A stretch of DNA of 39,030 nucleotides from an uncultured Alphaproteobacteria bacterium (GTDB taxonomy: Bacteria > Pseudomonadota > Alphaproteobacteria > RF32 > CAG-239): contig CAKQTH010000012.1 of NCBI GenBank assembly GCA_934276635.1, positions 1 through 39,030 on the forward strand, written 5' to 3'. The position numbers were made by a program, and so were the translations under genes. The notes under the pieces were generated by a model. The model was not told the DNA's origin, made no database searches, and was given only the letters and a program-made list of their open reading frames with translations. Within the stretch, counting starts at the first letter, position 1. The number at the start of each line of letters is the position of its first letter. Shown here piece by piece: positions 17,185 to 24,921 of the stretch.

Positions 17185-17288
17185 AGTGCAATTTTTTTGA
17201 TTTTTTGTGTTGACTTTTGTCTAAAAATATGCTTTACTTCCTTTCAGTTAACAATTTTCATGTATAATTATTTAAATCTTTAAAACTT

Positions 17289-17573
17289 ATGAGTAGTCAA
17301 ATTAAGAAAGAGCAAGTTTGCAAACATGACCTTACAGTTCGTGAAGCTACCGAGCGTTTGGGTCAAAAGCCTCAATTCGTACAAATTGTTTTGCGCCGTG
17401 ATACCATCTACCATCGCGCAAGAGTACCTTTCCTGGCTTATGTCATTCCGGCAGGCGAAGATCAGATTAAAGTTCTGAACTCGAAGACCGCCAAAATTGA
17501 AGTGATTGATGATGGTAACATTATGTCAATCAGCTCCGGAAAGACCAAGGTTGCAAAAATGTCTCTCAAATGA
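17289..17573 (+). CDS. small hypothetical protein
   Basis: 94-residue soluble protein with no signal peptide or membrane segment. The N-terminal half (DLTVREATERLGQKPQFVQIVLRR around residues 14-37) could be a small helical fold; the rest alternates short beta-like stretches. The family is not recognised. TATAAT at 17263-17268 lies upstream, and a strong terminator follows, so it is probably a single-gene transcription unit. The ribosome site is weak. Confidence 0.7.
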   Translation: MSSQIKKEQVCKHDLTVREATERLGQKPQFVQIVLRRDTIYHRARVPFLAYVIPAGEDQIKVLNSKTAKIEVIDDGNIMSISSGKTKVAKMSLK

Positions 17574-17576
17574 TCG

Positions 17577-17613
17577 AAAAACACGGGATTGTCAAAAATC
17601 CCGTGTTTTTTTT
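17577..17613 (+). terminator. strong Rho-independent terminator
   Basis: Perfect ten-base-pair stem ACACGGGATT / AATCCCGTGT (17581-17590, 17597-17606) with loop GTCAAA and eight following T residues, preceded by an A run, so it may also work on the minus strand. Confidence 0.9.
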
Positions 17614-17790
17614 GTATAAATGATTGCTTTTAATAATATGAAAACAGGTATACGCTCTTTTCTTTTTGAATTCCCGTCTCTTTTTGCAATTCATCATTTT
17701 CTTTGATATATGACTAAAGTCAGTATTGAAAATATGTTTCAATGTGGTATCATGTAAACAGGTGGACAACTTTATATTAGGACGAACATT

Positions 17791-18216
17791 ATGAACAAAA
17801 ATATAGCAGAGCAAAGCGGCCGTTCAATGATTGAGATGCTGGGCGTATTGGCGATTGTCGGAGTGCTCTCGGTTGCGGCTATTGCCGGATATAATAAAGC
17901 GATGTCAAAATACAAAATTAACAAACTTGTTGATCAGGTTAATATTATCAATAACAATCTGAAAACTTTCTATGCCGGTGAGCCGGAATATAAAGGCATC
18001 AATTCTATCGAAGATGCCATAAATTTGGGGATTATTCCTGAAGAAATGATTGATAAAGATACAAACGAGGTCAGACACGCACTCGGCGGCACAATCGGAA
18101 TAACCACCAGCGAAGGACGCGCTCATGTTGTGATTAACGGTCTTGACAGAGAATGGGCGATTGCCATTGCAACGCAGGACTGGGGCGCAAAAAACATCTC
18201 TATTAACAATAAATAG
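17791..18216 (+). CDS. type IV pilin-like protein 1
   Basis: 141-residue protein with a ten-residue basic leader ending in glycine, then RSMIEMLGVLAIVGVLSVAA. This is a prepilin-peptidase site (G before R, glutamate at position +5) followed by the hydrophobic helix used for pilus assembly or membrane anchoring. The mature region is about 130 residues with a helical spine (KYKINKLVDQVNIINNNLKTF) and a short globular head. The first 50 residues closely match those of the pilin at 38089, while the heads differ. No pilus assembly genes are in the window, so export relies on genes elsewhere. AGGA precedes the ATG. Confidence 0.88.
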   Translation: MNKNIAEQSGRSMIEMLGVLAIVGVLSVAAIAGYNKAMSKYKINKLVDQVNIINNNLKTFYAGEPEYKGINSIEDAINLGIIPEEMIDKDTNEVRHALGGTIGITTSEGRAHVVINGLDREWAIAIATQDWGAKNISINNK

Positions 18217-18227
18217 GGTAGAATTTT

Positions 18228-18362
18228 ATGAAAAAATATTTTATTGCGACAGTATTGATGTTTGTTTTTACATTGATGCTTTCAGCGGTCGCATCGGCGG
18301 CTCCGTCAATCGGCAGCGGGGACTATGAACCGGAAGAAAACAGACGAGTTTATTGCGCCTAA
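18228..18362 (+). CDS. possible small secreted peptide or signal-peptide fragment
   Basis: 44-codon frame, 11 bases after the pilin stop. Residues 1-24 (MKKYFIATVLMFVFTLMLSA) look like a good signal peptide; the rest is short and ends VYCA. The frame overlaps, on the other strand, the end of a degraded membrane-protein frame. It may be the surviving 5' end of a gene whose remainder has been replaced, or a true small secreted peptide. Low confidence. Confidence 0.35.
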   Translation: MKKYFIATVLMFVFTLMLSAVASAAPSIGSGDYEPEENRRVYCA

Positions 18363-18560
18363 CGCGGCGAGCATAAATACCAAAAACAAAATATAATATC
18401 TCAACAATTCAAAGTGTTGCAAATATCCGATAACAAACAGGTCGAAAAATCCGAGCATTCTGCCGATGTTTAGCGTAATGTCGTTTGCGGCAAAATATTC
18501 AACCTTATAATCGTTTTTGATAAAAGGCAGCTCCGCTGCCGAAAAGTTTCTTTTTTGATG
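18306..18560 (-). pseudogene. C-terminal fragment of a membrane transporter-like gene
   Basis: On the minus strand an open frame without a start codon reads ...LPFIKNDYKVEYFAAND, ITLNIGRMLGFFDLF, then two hydrophobic stretches and a stop at 18306-18308. The REI/NDI-x-L-N-x-GR pattern followed by helices recalls the late part of a major facilitator-type transporter. No upstream part is present: the frame closes at a stop near 18561. It is treated as gene debris. Confidence 0.5.
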
Positions 18561-19083
18561 AAAAAGGGCGCCAGGTTATTTATTATGAAAAACTATATGA
18601 TATCAATGAGTTGAATAGACTTGAAGAAACATATTCCGATGAAATGTGGCCGAAACTTTGGAAAAGGCCGGTGATGTTGGTTAAGCAGAAACAGGGCGTT
18701 GATGTTCCGCTGATTGTGGATACGCACATATTTGCCGCATTTGCAAAAAAGATTTTTTTGATGCTTTGAAAATGTTTGATAAAGAATTTGAAAAAACAAC
18801 ATATCCCAAATTTCGTAGCGAATATGATCTGATAATCGGAATCGGCGCAATGACCGACTATGCCCGCGATAAGACCGTTTTGCGAAAAAATTATGACTTG
18901 CCGAAAGATATGAAATGCAAAAGGGCCGGTATGCTGATTATGAACAATGTAAACAGACGAGCCATAGGCCAAAGCTGTTCGTTTTGCCTGAACGATACGC
19001 ATGATTTGAGCAATCTGGCGCAGACCATGCAAACACAATATATGAAAACACGCTTTCCGAACAAGTCTTCTTTTGAAAAATAA
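18524..19083 (+). pseudogene. frameshifted, 5'-truncated hypothetical gene
   Basis: Two consecutive frames encode one continuous-looking protein. The first (18524-18769) reads KSFFFDEKGRQVIYY ... VPLIVDTHIFAAFAKK and breaks at a run of six A, G, A and seven T (18746-18759). The second frame continues FDALKMFDKEFEKTTY ... and ends SSFEK at 19083. One extra T would join them. A proper start is missing. A cysteine pair (CSFC) lies near the end. The family is not recognised. It could be real decay or an assembly error in the homopolymer. Confidence 0.6.
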
Positions 19084-19095
19084 AGGGGTGCGATA

Positions 19096-19122
19096 ATAAA
19101 AAAGCCACTATTCAGGTAGCTT
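19096..19122 (-). terminator. terminator of the EIIA-HPr operon
   Basis: On the minus strand AAGCTAC / GTGGCTT forms seven base pairs around loop CTGAATA and runs into a T stretch. It lies 18 bases after the HPr stop. Confidence 0.65.
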
Positions 19123-19139
19123 GAATCGGAGAAACAGGC

Positions 19140-19418
19140 TTATTCTTCTCCAAATTTGTTGTTTATTAACTCAGTTAAAAGAGCCAGAGCCTTTTTTGCC
19201 TCTTTGCCGGAGGCTGAAACATTTATGATTGATCCTTTCGACGCGGCAAGCATCATCAGCCCCATAATCGAACAACCTTCAACGATTTGCCCTGATTTTT
19301 CCACTTCAACTTCGGCATCAAGGTTTTCGATTGTTTTTACAAAAGCGGCGGCAGCTCTGGCGTGCAACCCTTTTTTGTTTTGGATTTCAAACTCAACGGA
19401 TAATTTTTCGTCCGACAT
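19140..19418 (-). CDS. ptsH: HPr phosphocarrier protein
   Basis: 92-residue cytosolic phosphocarrier of the phosphotransferase system. The phosphorylated histidine is H19 in KKGLHARAAAAF, and the second conserved region GCSIMGLMMLAASKG holds the regulatory serine seen in HPr proteins controlled by HPr kinase. It starts three bases after the EIIA gene, same strand, so they form an operon. No sugar-specific EIIBC genes are present; in alphaproteobacteria this HPr/EIIA set usually has regulatory roles. Confidence 0.95.
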   Translation of the reverse strand: MSDEKLSVEFEIQNKKGLHARAAAAFVKTIENLDAEVEVEKSGQIVEGCSIMGLMMLAASKGSIINVSASGKEAKKALALLTELINNKFGEE

Positions 19419-19421
19419 TGT

Positions 19422-19820
19422 TTATTGTCCCAAAATCTGCGATGCGATTGCAATATATTTTTTGCCGGCCTCCTGAGCGCCGAGAACGCATTCTTTGAGC
19501 GATTTATCTTTGCGCAGAGATGCAAGCTTGATAAGCATCGGCAGATTTATGCCTGCAATGATTTCGACTTTGGCTTTGTCCATCACCGAAATTGCCAGAT
19601 TGGAAGGCGTTCCGCCAAACATATCGGTCAAAAGAATCACGCCGTTTCCGGCATTGTTTTTTTCAACTTTTTGCAAAATTTCGGAGCGTCTTTGCTCCAT
19701 ATCGTCATCGGGGCCGATGCAAACCGCATCAATATATTGCTGAGCGCCGACGACATGCTGCATCGCCGATATAAATTCTTTTGCCAAATTTCCGTGGGTA
19801 ACAAGTACTATACCAATCAT
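19422..19820 (-). CDS. PTS EIIA component, mannose family
   Basis: 132-residue cytosolic EIIA domain protein. H9 in IVLVTHGNLA is the expected phosphorylation site, and LLTDMFGGTPSNLA around residues 64-77 is characteristic of the mannose-type EIIA fold. The start (ATG ATT GGT) has AGGGTG upstream. It receives phosphate from HPr, encoded directly downstream. With no permease partner in the window, a regulatory role is likelier than sugar uptake. HPr kinase and the two-component genes that often lie upstream in relatives are absent here. Confidence 0.93.
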   Translation of the reverse strand: MIGIVLVTHGNLAKEFISAMQHVVGAQQYIDAVCIGPDDDMEQRRSEILQKVEKNNAGNGVILLTDMFGGTPSNLAISVMDKAKVEIIAGINLPMLIKLASLRKDKSLKECVLGAQEAGKKYIAIASQILGQ

Positions 19821-19890
19821 TTCACACCCTATATCTTGTTTTTTCGTATGTTATTACAAAGAAAAAAAATTGTCAAATTCAAACACAAAG

Positions 19891-20766
19891 TTACTCTCTG
19901 GTTCGTTGCGTTCGTTCAATATTTTGGCGTTTTGCCTCGGTGTTTTGACGAGCTTTGTCTTTTTCGTCTGCAAGATATTGAAGTTTGATATCTTTTGAGG
20001 AGTTTTTAACAACTTTTTCGGTCGTTTTCCGGTCTACTTTTTGGCCTGATTTTTCCAAAATCAAACGAGCCACATCGCGTTTTGAAGTTTTTTCGTCGCC
20101 GGCGCGTTTGACATCTTTTGCTTCCATACCCTTAAGCGCTTTGTCTCCGCCCATTTGCTCAACCCGTTTGATTCCGCGCGCTGTTTGAATAAGCTCGCCG
20201 ACAGAAACATCTCCACGGATGCCTTTTTTCTTCATAACATCTTTTTGCAGAATTTTCTTTTGCATTTGTTCCGGATTGAAAATTGCGCTCTGCATATTTT
20301 CGTTGAGTTCTTTTTTGTTGACGCCTTTTAGCCAGACTTCTTTTGCCACGCGGTCAGCCATCGCCATCGCTTCCATTTTTCCGGCGGTTTGGTTCATTTT
20401 GACATTGTGCATGGTTTGTTTTTGCTCAAGCGCTTTTTTTTCGTTTTCATCAAGCGCGCGCATCAGAGTATTGTCATATTCTTCGGGCGCTTTAGGAATC
20501 ACAACGCCCCAGTCGTCTTCGTCGTCCTCATCATAAACATCGCGGATTTTTTTGCGCAGATTGTTTATTCCTTTAGGCAGGTTTTGCGGATTGCCTTTTT
20601 GAAAGGCATTTTTCTTTTTTGCCTCATAACGGTTGGCTTCTTTAACATTAATTTTAAGCGTCAGTTTTTCTTTTGTGTCAAAACCTTTGTTTTTCCACTC
20701 AAAATTATTTTTATTATCTTGTTCTTCTTCTTTATTAAGGTCATCATCATCAGGAAAAACGAACAT
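19891..20766 (-). CDS. charged, lysine-rich hypothetical protein
   Basis: 291-residue protein with no signal peptide or membrane segment. The start at 20766 is chosen over an in-frame codon at 20790 because AGAGG lies six bases upstream. An acidic N-terminal 20 residues and a second acidic patch (DVYDEDDEDDWG near residue 85) are followed by long lysine/glutamate/glutamine-rich helices, probably coiled coil and partly disordered. The C-terminus is basic and polar (AKRQNIERTQRTRE), similar in style to the tail of the HNH protein. The family is not recognised. It precedes the EIIA gene by 70 bases. Confidence 0.7.
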   Translation of the reverse strand: MFVFPDDDDLNKEEEQDNKNNFEWKNKGFDTKEKLTLKINVKEANRYEAKKKNAFQKGNPQNLPKGINNLRKKIRDVYDEDDEDDWGVVIPKAPEEYDNTLMRALDENEKKALEQKQTMHNVKMNQTAGKMEAMAMADRVAKEVWLKGVNKKELNENMQSAIFNPEQMQKKILQKDVMKKKGIRGDVSVGELIQTARGIKRVEQMGGDKALKGMEAKDVKRAGDEKTSKRDVARLILEKSGQKVDRKTTEKVVKNSSKDIKLQYLADEKDKARQNTEAKRQNIERTQRTRE

Positions 20767-20835
20767 CTCAATCCTCTTCGCAATTTGCAATTTTTGCCAT
20801 TATGCATCAAAATTTGTCTGATGTCAAACAATAGC

Positions 20836-22476
20836 CTATTTCTTTTTATAAATAATAAGGAACGAATCGTCTGGTAGAGTTTCGGTTTTTGCAGTCAGCT
20901 CAATGCCGTCGTTTCTGACGGTCTGATATCTCCCAGCCGCAATTTTTTCGGCAATAAAACGACGGGTCTTTTCCCAATCGCCGACAGATGCAAAAAATTT
21001 CTTTTGCATATCAATAACTTCTACCAGCGACGGCTCTTGTCCCAACATAGTTTTATCCGCGACCCAAAGCTCAACATAGGCGTTGTTATAGTATTTTAAA
21101 CGGCCGTTAGAACCAAAAATCAGGGCTGCGTCAGTAAATGATTCCAAAATGCCTTTTTGTGTTTCGAGCAAAAGATTGTATGCGCGTCTGACTGCCAGCC
21201 TGTCAGAAACATCTTCAAACGCAAATATCAATCCGCCGGAAGGATTCGGCGAACGGACGCGACGGATGGTCCGACCGTCAGGCAAGTGCATCAGGTCTTC
21301 TTTGGTTTCTATCAATTTGCTGAAATTGTCCAGTTCTTCTTTTTTATATCCCTTAAAATCAGGGACTTCCGGCAAAAGTCTGCGTTCTTTCAGCGAGTCC
21401 AAAAATGTTTGATAAGAAGGTTTTGTCTCCAAAAACACCGCATCAAGCTTCCACATCTGGGCAAACGCCTCGTTATAAAACGAAAGTTTGGCATCTTTGT
21501 CAAACACGCCGAAAGCCGTTCCGAGCATGCTCAAAACCTGCAAATGCGCGTTTTGATGCATTTTAAGGTTGCGCTTGAGTTCATCGAGTTCGCTGACATC
21601 AATCATTGCGCCGACAGTGCAGATTCGCCCGAGATTTTCTTCTTCATAGGCCGGAGTTTCTATCAAATCAAAGTATTTCGATTCTCCGTCAACGGTCATA
21701 TTTATGGTCTGTTTTTGTGGCTTGTTGCTTGATTGCGCCAGCATTGCGGTATTAACCGATGCGAACTCCGCTTCCAAATCCGCATTTTCCGCCCGACCTT
21801 TTGCCACAGCCAGTTCGGTGTATTTTTTGTTGGTTAGAATAATGTTCAAATTTTCATTGCGCAAAAATATCGGATACGGAATATTGTTTATAAGCCGTTC
21901 AAATTGCATAATTTTTTTGTTGTACAAATCTTTTTCTTCTTCAAGAGATATAATTTTTTGCGTTTCGGAGCTGACATCGCGGAACCACACGACATCGCAA
22001 TATACATTTCCGTCATATCCGTTTATGCGCGAGCCGGCAAGCGTAATATAAGAATTTGATCCTTTGAGAGCAAAAACATCTTCAAAAGCAACGCCTTCAT
22101 CGCGCAAAAGAGCAAGATATTTTTGAATTTTTCGGGCGTCTTCCTTATAAAATTGTTCCAAAACATCGGAAAATTGCGATTCTCTGCCGTTTTTCAGGTT
22201 CAACATAACCGCGAGTCGGCGTGAGCACCGTTCTTTGACGCCGCGGCGATAGTCATTGATTCGCTTGTCGGGATATATAAATGCGAAATATCCGTCTCTT
22301 AAGGCGTACAAAGTTTCGGCATATCGTTCTCTGTCGCGATTTAAAAAATAGTTTTTTCGGCGCAGTTTGAGGATTTTTGAATATAAAATCGAAACAATCG
22401 CGCATATAACAAACAGCAAAAACAGCCAAAATTCGGGAGCTGCATAAAACATATCTTCAAAAAGTTTATAATTCAT
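20836..22476 (-). CDS. membrane-anchored multi-PAS protein lacking a kinase core
   Basis: 546-residue protein. One membrane segment (about residues 16-35) is followed by a basic linker and about four PAS domains (roughly 55-165, 195-300, 320-430 and 435-546). Residues such as HLPDGRTIRRVRSPNPSGG, then FEDVSDRLAVRRAYN and ALIFGSNGRLKYYNNAY, are typical of the alphaproteobacterial PAS sensor kinase family often encoded near tsa genes. Those relatives, as I recall them, continue into a histidine kinase and ATPase domain; this protein stops at the end of a PAS domain (DDSFLIIYKKK). It may sense a signal and act through protein contacts, or be a shortened relic. It is divergent from tsaB. Confidence 0.85.
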   Translation of the reverse strand: MNYKLFEDMFYAAPEFWLFLLFVICAIVSILYSKILKLRRKNYFLNRDRERYAETLYALRDGYFAFIYPDKRINDYRRGVKERCSRRLAVMLNLKNGRESQFSDVLEQFYKEDARKIQKYLALLRDEGVAFEDVFALKGSNSYITLAGSRINGYDGNVYCDVVWFRDVSSETQKIISLEEEKDLYNKKIMQFERLINNIPYPIFLRNENLNIILTNKKYTELAVAKGRAENADLEAEFASVNTAMLAQSSNKPQKQTINMTVDGESKYFDLIETPAYEEENLGRICTVGAMIDVSELDELKRNLKMHQNAHLQVLSMLGTAFGVFDKDAKLSFYNEAFAQMWKLDAVFLETKPSYQTFLDSLKERRLLPEVPDFKGYKKEELDNFSKLIETKEDLMHLPDGRTIRRVRSPNPSGGLIFAFEDVSDRLAVRRAYNLLLETQKGILESFTDAALIFGSNGRLKYYNNAYVELWVADKTMLGQEPSLVEVIDMQKKFFASVGDWEKTRRFIAEKIAAGRYQTVRNDGIELTAKTETLPDDSFLIIYKKK

Positions 22477-22565
22477 GGTCTTTTCTTAAATAAAATCATT
22501 GTCTTTTTTGATTCTATAATATAAATGTAAATAGGCAACGAATTTTTACGGGAAGTGAATAAAAA

Positions 22566-23225
22566 ATGTATAATCTTGTTTTTGATACAACCGCGGGTGC
22601 ATGCTGCGTATGTCTGCAAAAATACGGAAAAGCGCTGCAAACTTTTTCCGAAGATATGGATTTCGGTCAGGCGGAAGCGCTGTTGCCGGCAATAAAGGAT
22701 ATGCTCGACAAACAAAATATGACTATGTCGGATTTGGACGCAATCTGCGTTTGTACCGGTCCGGGGTCTTTTACGGGCGTTCGGGCGTGTGTTTCTGCCG
22801 CAAGAGCATTTTCTCTGGCTTTGCCCGAGTGCAAAGTTATAGGAGTGTCCGCGTTTGAGGCATATCTCGGCGAGCTGGCTCAGGACGAGCTGGCGGAGAT
22901 TAATGCGGTGATTATCGAAACAAAACGTGAAGATTTTTATTATCAGCTGTTCAATGCAAAAAAAGAGCCTTTGTGCGCGCCGTCTTCTGCCGATTATGAA
23001 GATATTATCGCATTGCTCAGAGGTAAAAAAGTCAGCCTTGTCGGCGACGGAGTTGAAAGATTTTTGTCTCGGCCGAGCGGACTTTCGCTGCATTGCATCA
23101 GGATTGAAAACCACCTTCCGATAGAAAGTCTGGCAGATTGCGCTTATCGCAAATATGAACGCAAGGCTTTCGATTTTCCGAAGCCGTTATATATAAAAGC
23201 GCCGGATATCGGGACTAAAAAGTAA
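22566..23225 (+). CDS. tsaB: tRNA threonylcarbamoyladenosine biosynthesis protein TsaB
   Basis: 219-residue cytosolic protein of the ASKHA fold. It partners TsaD (with TsaE) to make the t6A37 modification on tRNAs reading ANN codons. Clear motifs are the N-terminal LVFDTTAGACCVCL and the family hallmark VCTGPGSFTGVRACVSAARAF (about residues 61-81), then IGVSAFEAY. Length is typical for TsaB. GGAAGTGA lies a normal distance upstream. The acetyltransferase gene rimI that often follows is absent. Confidence 0.92.
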   Translation: MYNLVFDTTAGACCVCLQKYGKALQTFSEDMDFGQAEALLPAIKDMLDKQNMTMSDLDAICVCTGPGSFTGVRACVSAARAFSLALPECKVIGVSAFEAYLGELAQDELAEINAVIIETKREDFYYQLFNAKKEPLCAPSSADYEDIIALLRGKKVSLVGDGVERFLSRPSGLSLHCIRIENHLPIESLADCAYRKYERKAFDFPKPLYIKAPDIGTKK

Positions 23226-23318
23226 AAAACTATGGATAAGTCGGCGATAATATTTTGCTCAAAGGCTAAAATGTTGTAGCTTCTTCTCCAGAACAATAAA
23301 TAATATATAGAGGAAATT

Positions 23319-23597
23319 ATGAAAAAATCAGAACTTATTGAAAAAATCGCATCACAGAATCCTAACCTTACGGCAAAAGAGGTTGAGAAGATTGTAAATG
23401 TTGTTTTTGAAAAAATCGTAGATGTTTTGGCCGAAGGCGACCGTGTAGAATTCAGAGGATTCGGTTCGTTTTCCGTTCGCACCAGAACTCCGCGTATGGC
23501 GAAAAATCCGCGTACCGGCCAACAGGTTGCTATTGAAGAAAGAAAAATTGTTCACTTCAAAGCCGGCAAAGGCCTGTATGATATGCTTAACAAATAA
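23319..23597 (+). CDS. ihfB: integration host factor beta subunit (HU/IHF family)
   Basis: 92-residue DNA-binding protein. KSELIEKIASQNPNLTAKEVE, GDRVEFRGFGSFSVR and RMAKNPRTGQQV (the DNA-bending arm with its proline) match IHF/HU, and the order ihfB - lapA is common in proteobacteria, favouring the IHF beta assignment over HU. It works as a heterodimer with IhfA, bending DNA at specific sites. Gap to lapA is 24 bases, with a good ribosome site for lapA. Confidence 0.9.
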   Translation: MKKSELIEKIASQNPNLTAKEVEKIVNVVFEKIVDVLAEGDRVEFRGFGSFSVRTRTPRMAKNPRTGQQVAIEERKIVHFKAGKGLYDMLNK

Positions 23598-23621
23598 TCT
23601 TTTCTGTTTTTCGGAGGGAAT

Positions 23622-24008
23622 ATGAAACTGTTGAAATTTTTGTTTTGGCTTCCGGTGCTGCTTGTTGTTATTGTGTTTGTATCAAACAACAACAGCGAGA
23701 TGTCGTTTAATTTGTGGCCGTTTATGCTTGAGATAAAGGTCTCCGGCGCGCTTGCCATAGTTTTTCTAATGCTTTTCGGATATGTTGTCGCAAAAGTCGA
23801 TTCCTGGTTTTCATATTCTCCCGTCAGACGAGCTTTGAGCTCTGAGCGCAAGCAAAACAAACTGCTTGATAAAAAACAAAAACAGCTGACCGACACAATC
23901 TCGGGACTGCAGGACAATATTACATCGCTCAAGTCAATGAATAACAAACCGATTGAAGAAAAAAGCTCGTTTTTATCGCGTTTTTTTGCAAAATTTAAGA
24001 GAAAATAA
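23622..24008 (+). CDS. lapA: LapA domain-containing membrane protein
   Basis: 128-residue inner-membrane protein with two helices (about residues 4-22 and 40-60) and a basic cytoplasmic coiled-coil tail (residues 66-128). It matches the LapA/DUF1049 family, which in enterobacteria takes part in controlling lipopolysaccharide synthesis with LapB. It follows ihfB, the usual neighbour. GGAGGG lies before the ATG. The stop of lapA is immediately followed by the ATG of accD, so the three genes form one operon. Confidence 0.88.
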   Translation: MKLLKFLFWLPVLLVVIVFVSNNNSEMSFNLWPFMLEIKVSGALAIVFLMLFGYVVAKVDSWFSYSPVRRALSSERKQNKLLDKKQKQLTDTISGLQDNITSLKSMNNKPIEEKSSFLSRFFAKFKRK

Positions 24009-24884
24009 ATGAACTGGCTTACAAACTTTGTACGCCCGAAAGTCAAAAAAGCAACCCCGAAAGAGATTGCCGATGACTTGTGGGTATCGTGTCCGGATTG
24101 CGGGCAAATGCTCTTTTCGAAAGAACTCAAAAAGAGTATGTATGTATGCACGGCCTGCGGACATCACTTGAGGCTTTATATCGATAAGAGACTGAAGCTC
24201 CTTTTCGATGATGCAAAATATACCGAAATCGCGATTCCTCCGGTCAAAGAAGATCCGTTAAAGTTTAAGGATTCCAAAAAGTATACCGACAGACTGAAAA
24301 CATATCGCAAAGAAACCGGAAATGATGATGCCATCAAAATCGCCAAAGGAAAAATCGGCGGCGTTACATGTATTGTGGCGGCAATGGATTTTTCGTTTAT
24401 GGGCGGCTCAATGGGTATGGCGGTCGGCGAAGGAATCGTGAAAGCCGCAGAGCTGGCATTGGCCGGAAAATATCCGCTTTTGACGGTGACGGCTTCCGGC
24501 GGTGCGCGTATGCAGGAAGGGATTTTGTCTTTGATGCAGATGGCCAGGACTTCTGCCGCAATAAATCGTTTGAAAGAGTCCGGAGTTCCGTATATCTCGA
24601 TTTTGACGGACCCGACGACGGGCGGAGTTTCCGCATCGTTTGCAATGCTCGGAGATATTCATATTGCCGAGCGCGGGGCGCTTATCGGTTTTGCCGGTCC
24701 GCGCGTTATTGAGCAGACTATTCACGAAAAACTGCCGAACGGCTTTCAACGCGCCGAATATTTGCAGGAACACGGAATGGTTGATATTGTGGTCGACAGA
24801 GCGCATATGAAAGAGGTTGTGGCTCAGGTGGTAAATCTTTTGGTTCACAACAAACCGAGGTTGGAAAACCTTTTACAAAAATAA
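24009..24884 (+). CDS. accD: acetyl-CoA carboxylase carboxyltransferase subunit beta
   Basis: 291-residue subunit of acetyl-CoA carboxylase, which with AccA transfers carboxylate from biotin to acetyl-CoA to make malonyl-CoA for fatty acid synthesis. The N-terminal zinc ribbon is intact (C28-P-D-C31 and C47-T-A-C50). The crotonase-type core holds SASGGARMQEG-type residues (TASGGARMQEGILSLMQ) and DPTTGGVSASFAMLGD, then GFAGPRVIEQT. Length is normal. It is the last gene of ihfB-lapA-accD and is followed by a terminator. Confidence 0.96.
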   Translation: MNWLTNFVRPKVKKATPKEIADDLWVSCPDCGQMLFSKELKKSMYVCTACGHHLRLYIDKRLKLLFDDAKYTEIAIPPVKEDPLKFKDSKKYTDRLKTYRKETGNDDAIKIAKGKIGGVTCIVAAMDFSFMGGSMGMAVGEGIVKAAELALAGKYPLLTVTASGGARMQEGILSLMQMARTSAAINRLKESGVPYISILTDPTTGGVSASFAMLGDIHIAERGALIGFAGPRVIEQTIHEKLPNGFQRAEYLQEHGMVDIVVDRAHMKEVVAQVVNLLVHNKPRLENLLQK

Positions 24885-24886
24885 CA

Positions 24887-24921
24887 AGAAAAACAGTCGG
24901 TTATTTGCCGACTGTTTTTTT
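24887..24921. terminator. bidirectional terminator between accD and the hydrolase gene
   Basis: AAACAGTCGG (24891-24900) / CCGACTGTTT (24908-24917) is a perfect ten-base-pair stem, with A residues before and T residues after, so it can serve both converging transcripts. The right half lies inside the 3' end of the hydrolase gene. Confidence 0.88.

Noticed and set aside
18143..18328. 61-codon plus-strand frame overlapping the end of pilin 1
   Set aside because: It is out of frame with the pilin and has no start signal; the frame at 18228 is the better small candidate.
22473..23114. 213-codon minus-strand frame opposite tsaB
   Set aside because: tsaB on the other strand has clear family motifs and a ribosome site; the antisense product has no recognisable domain.
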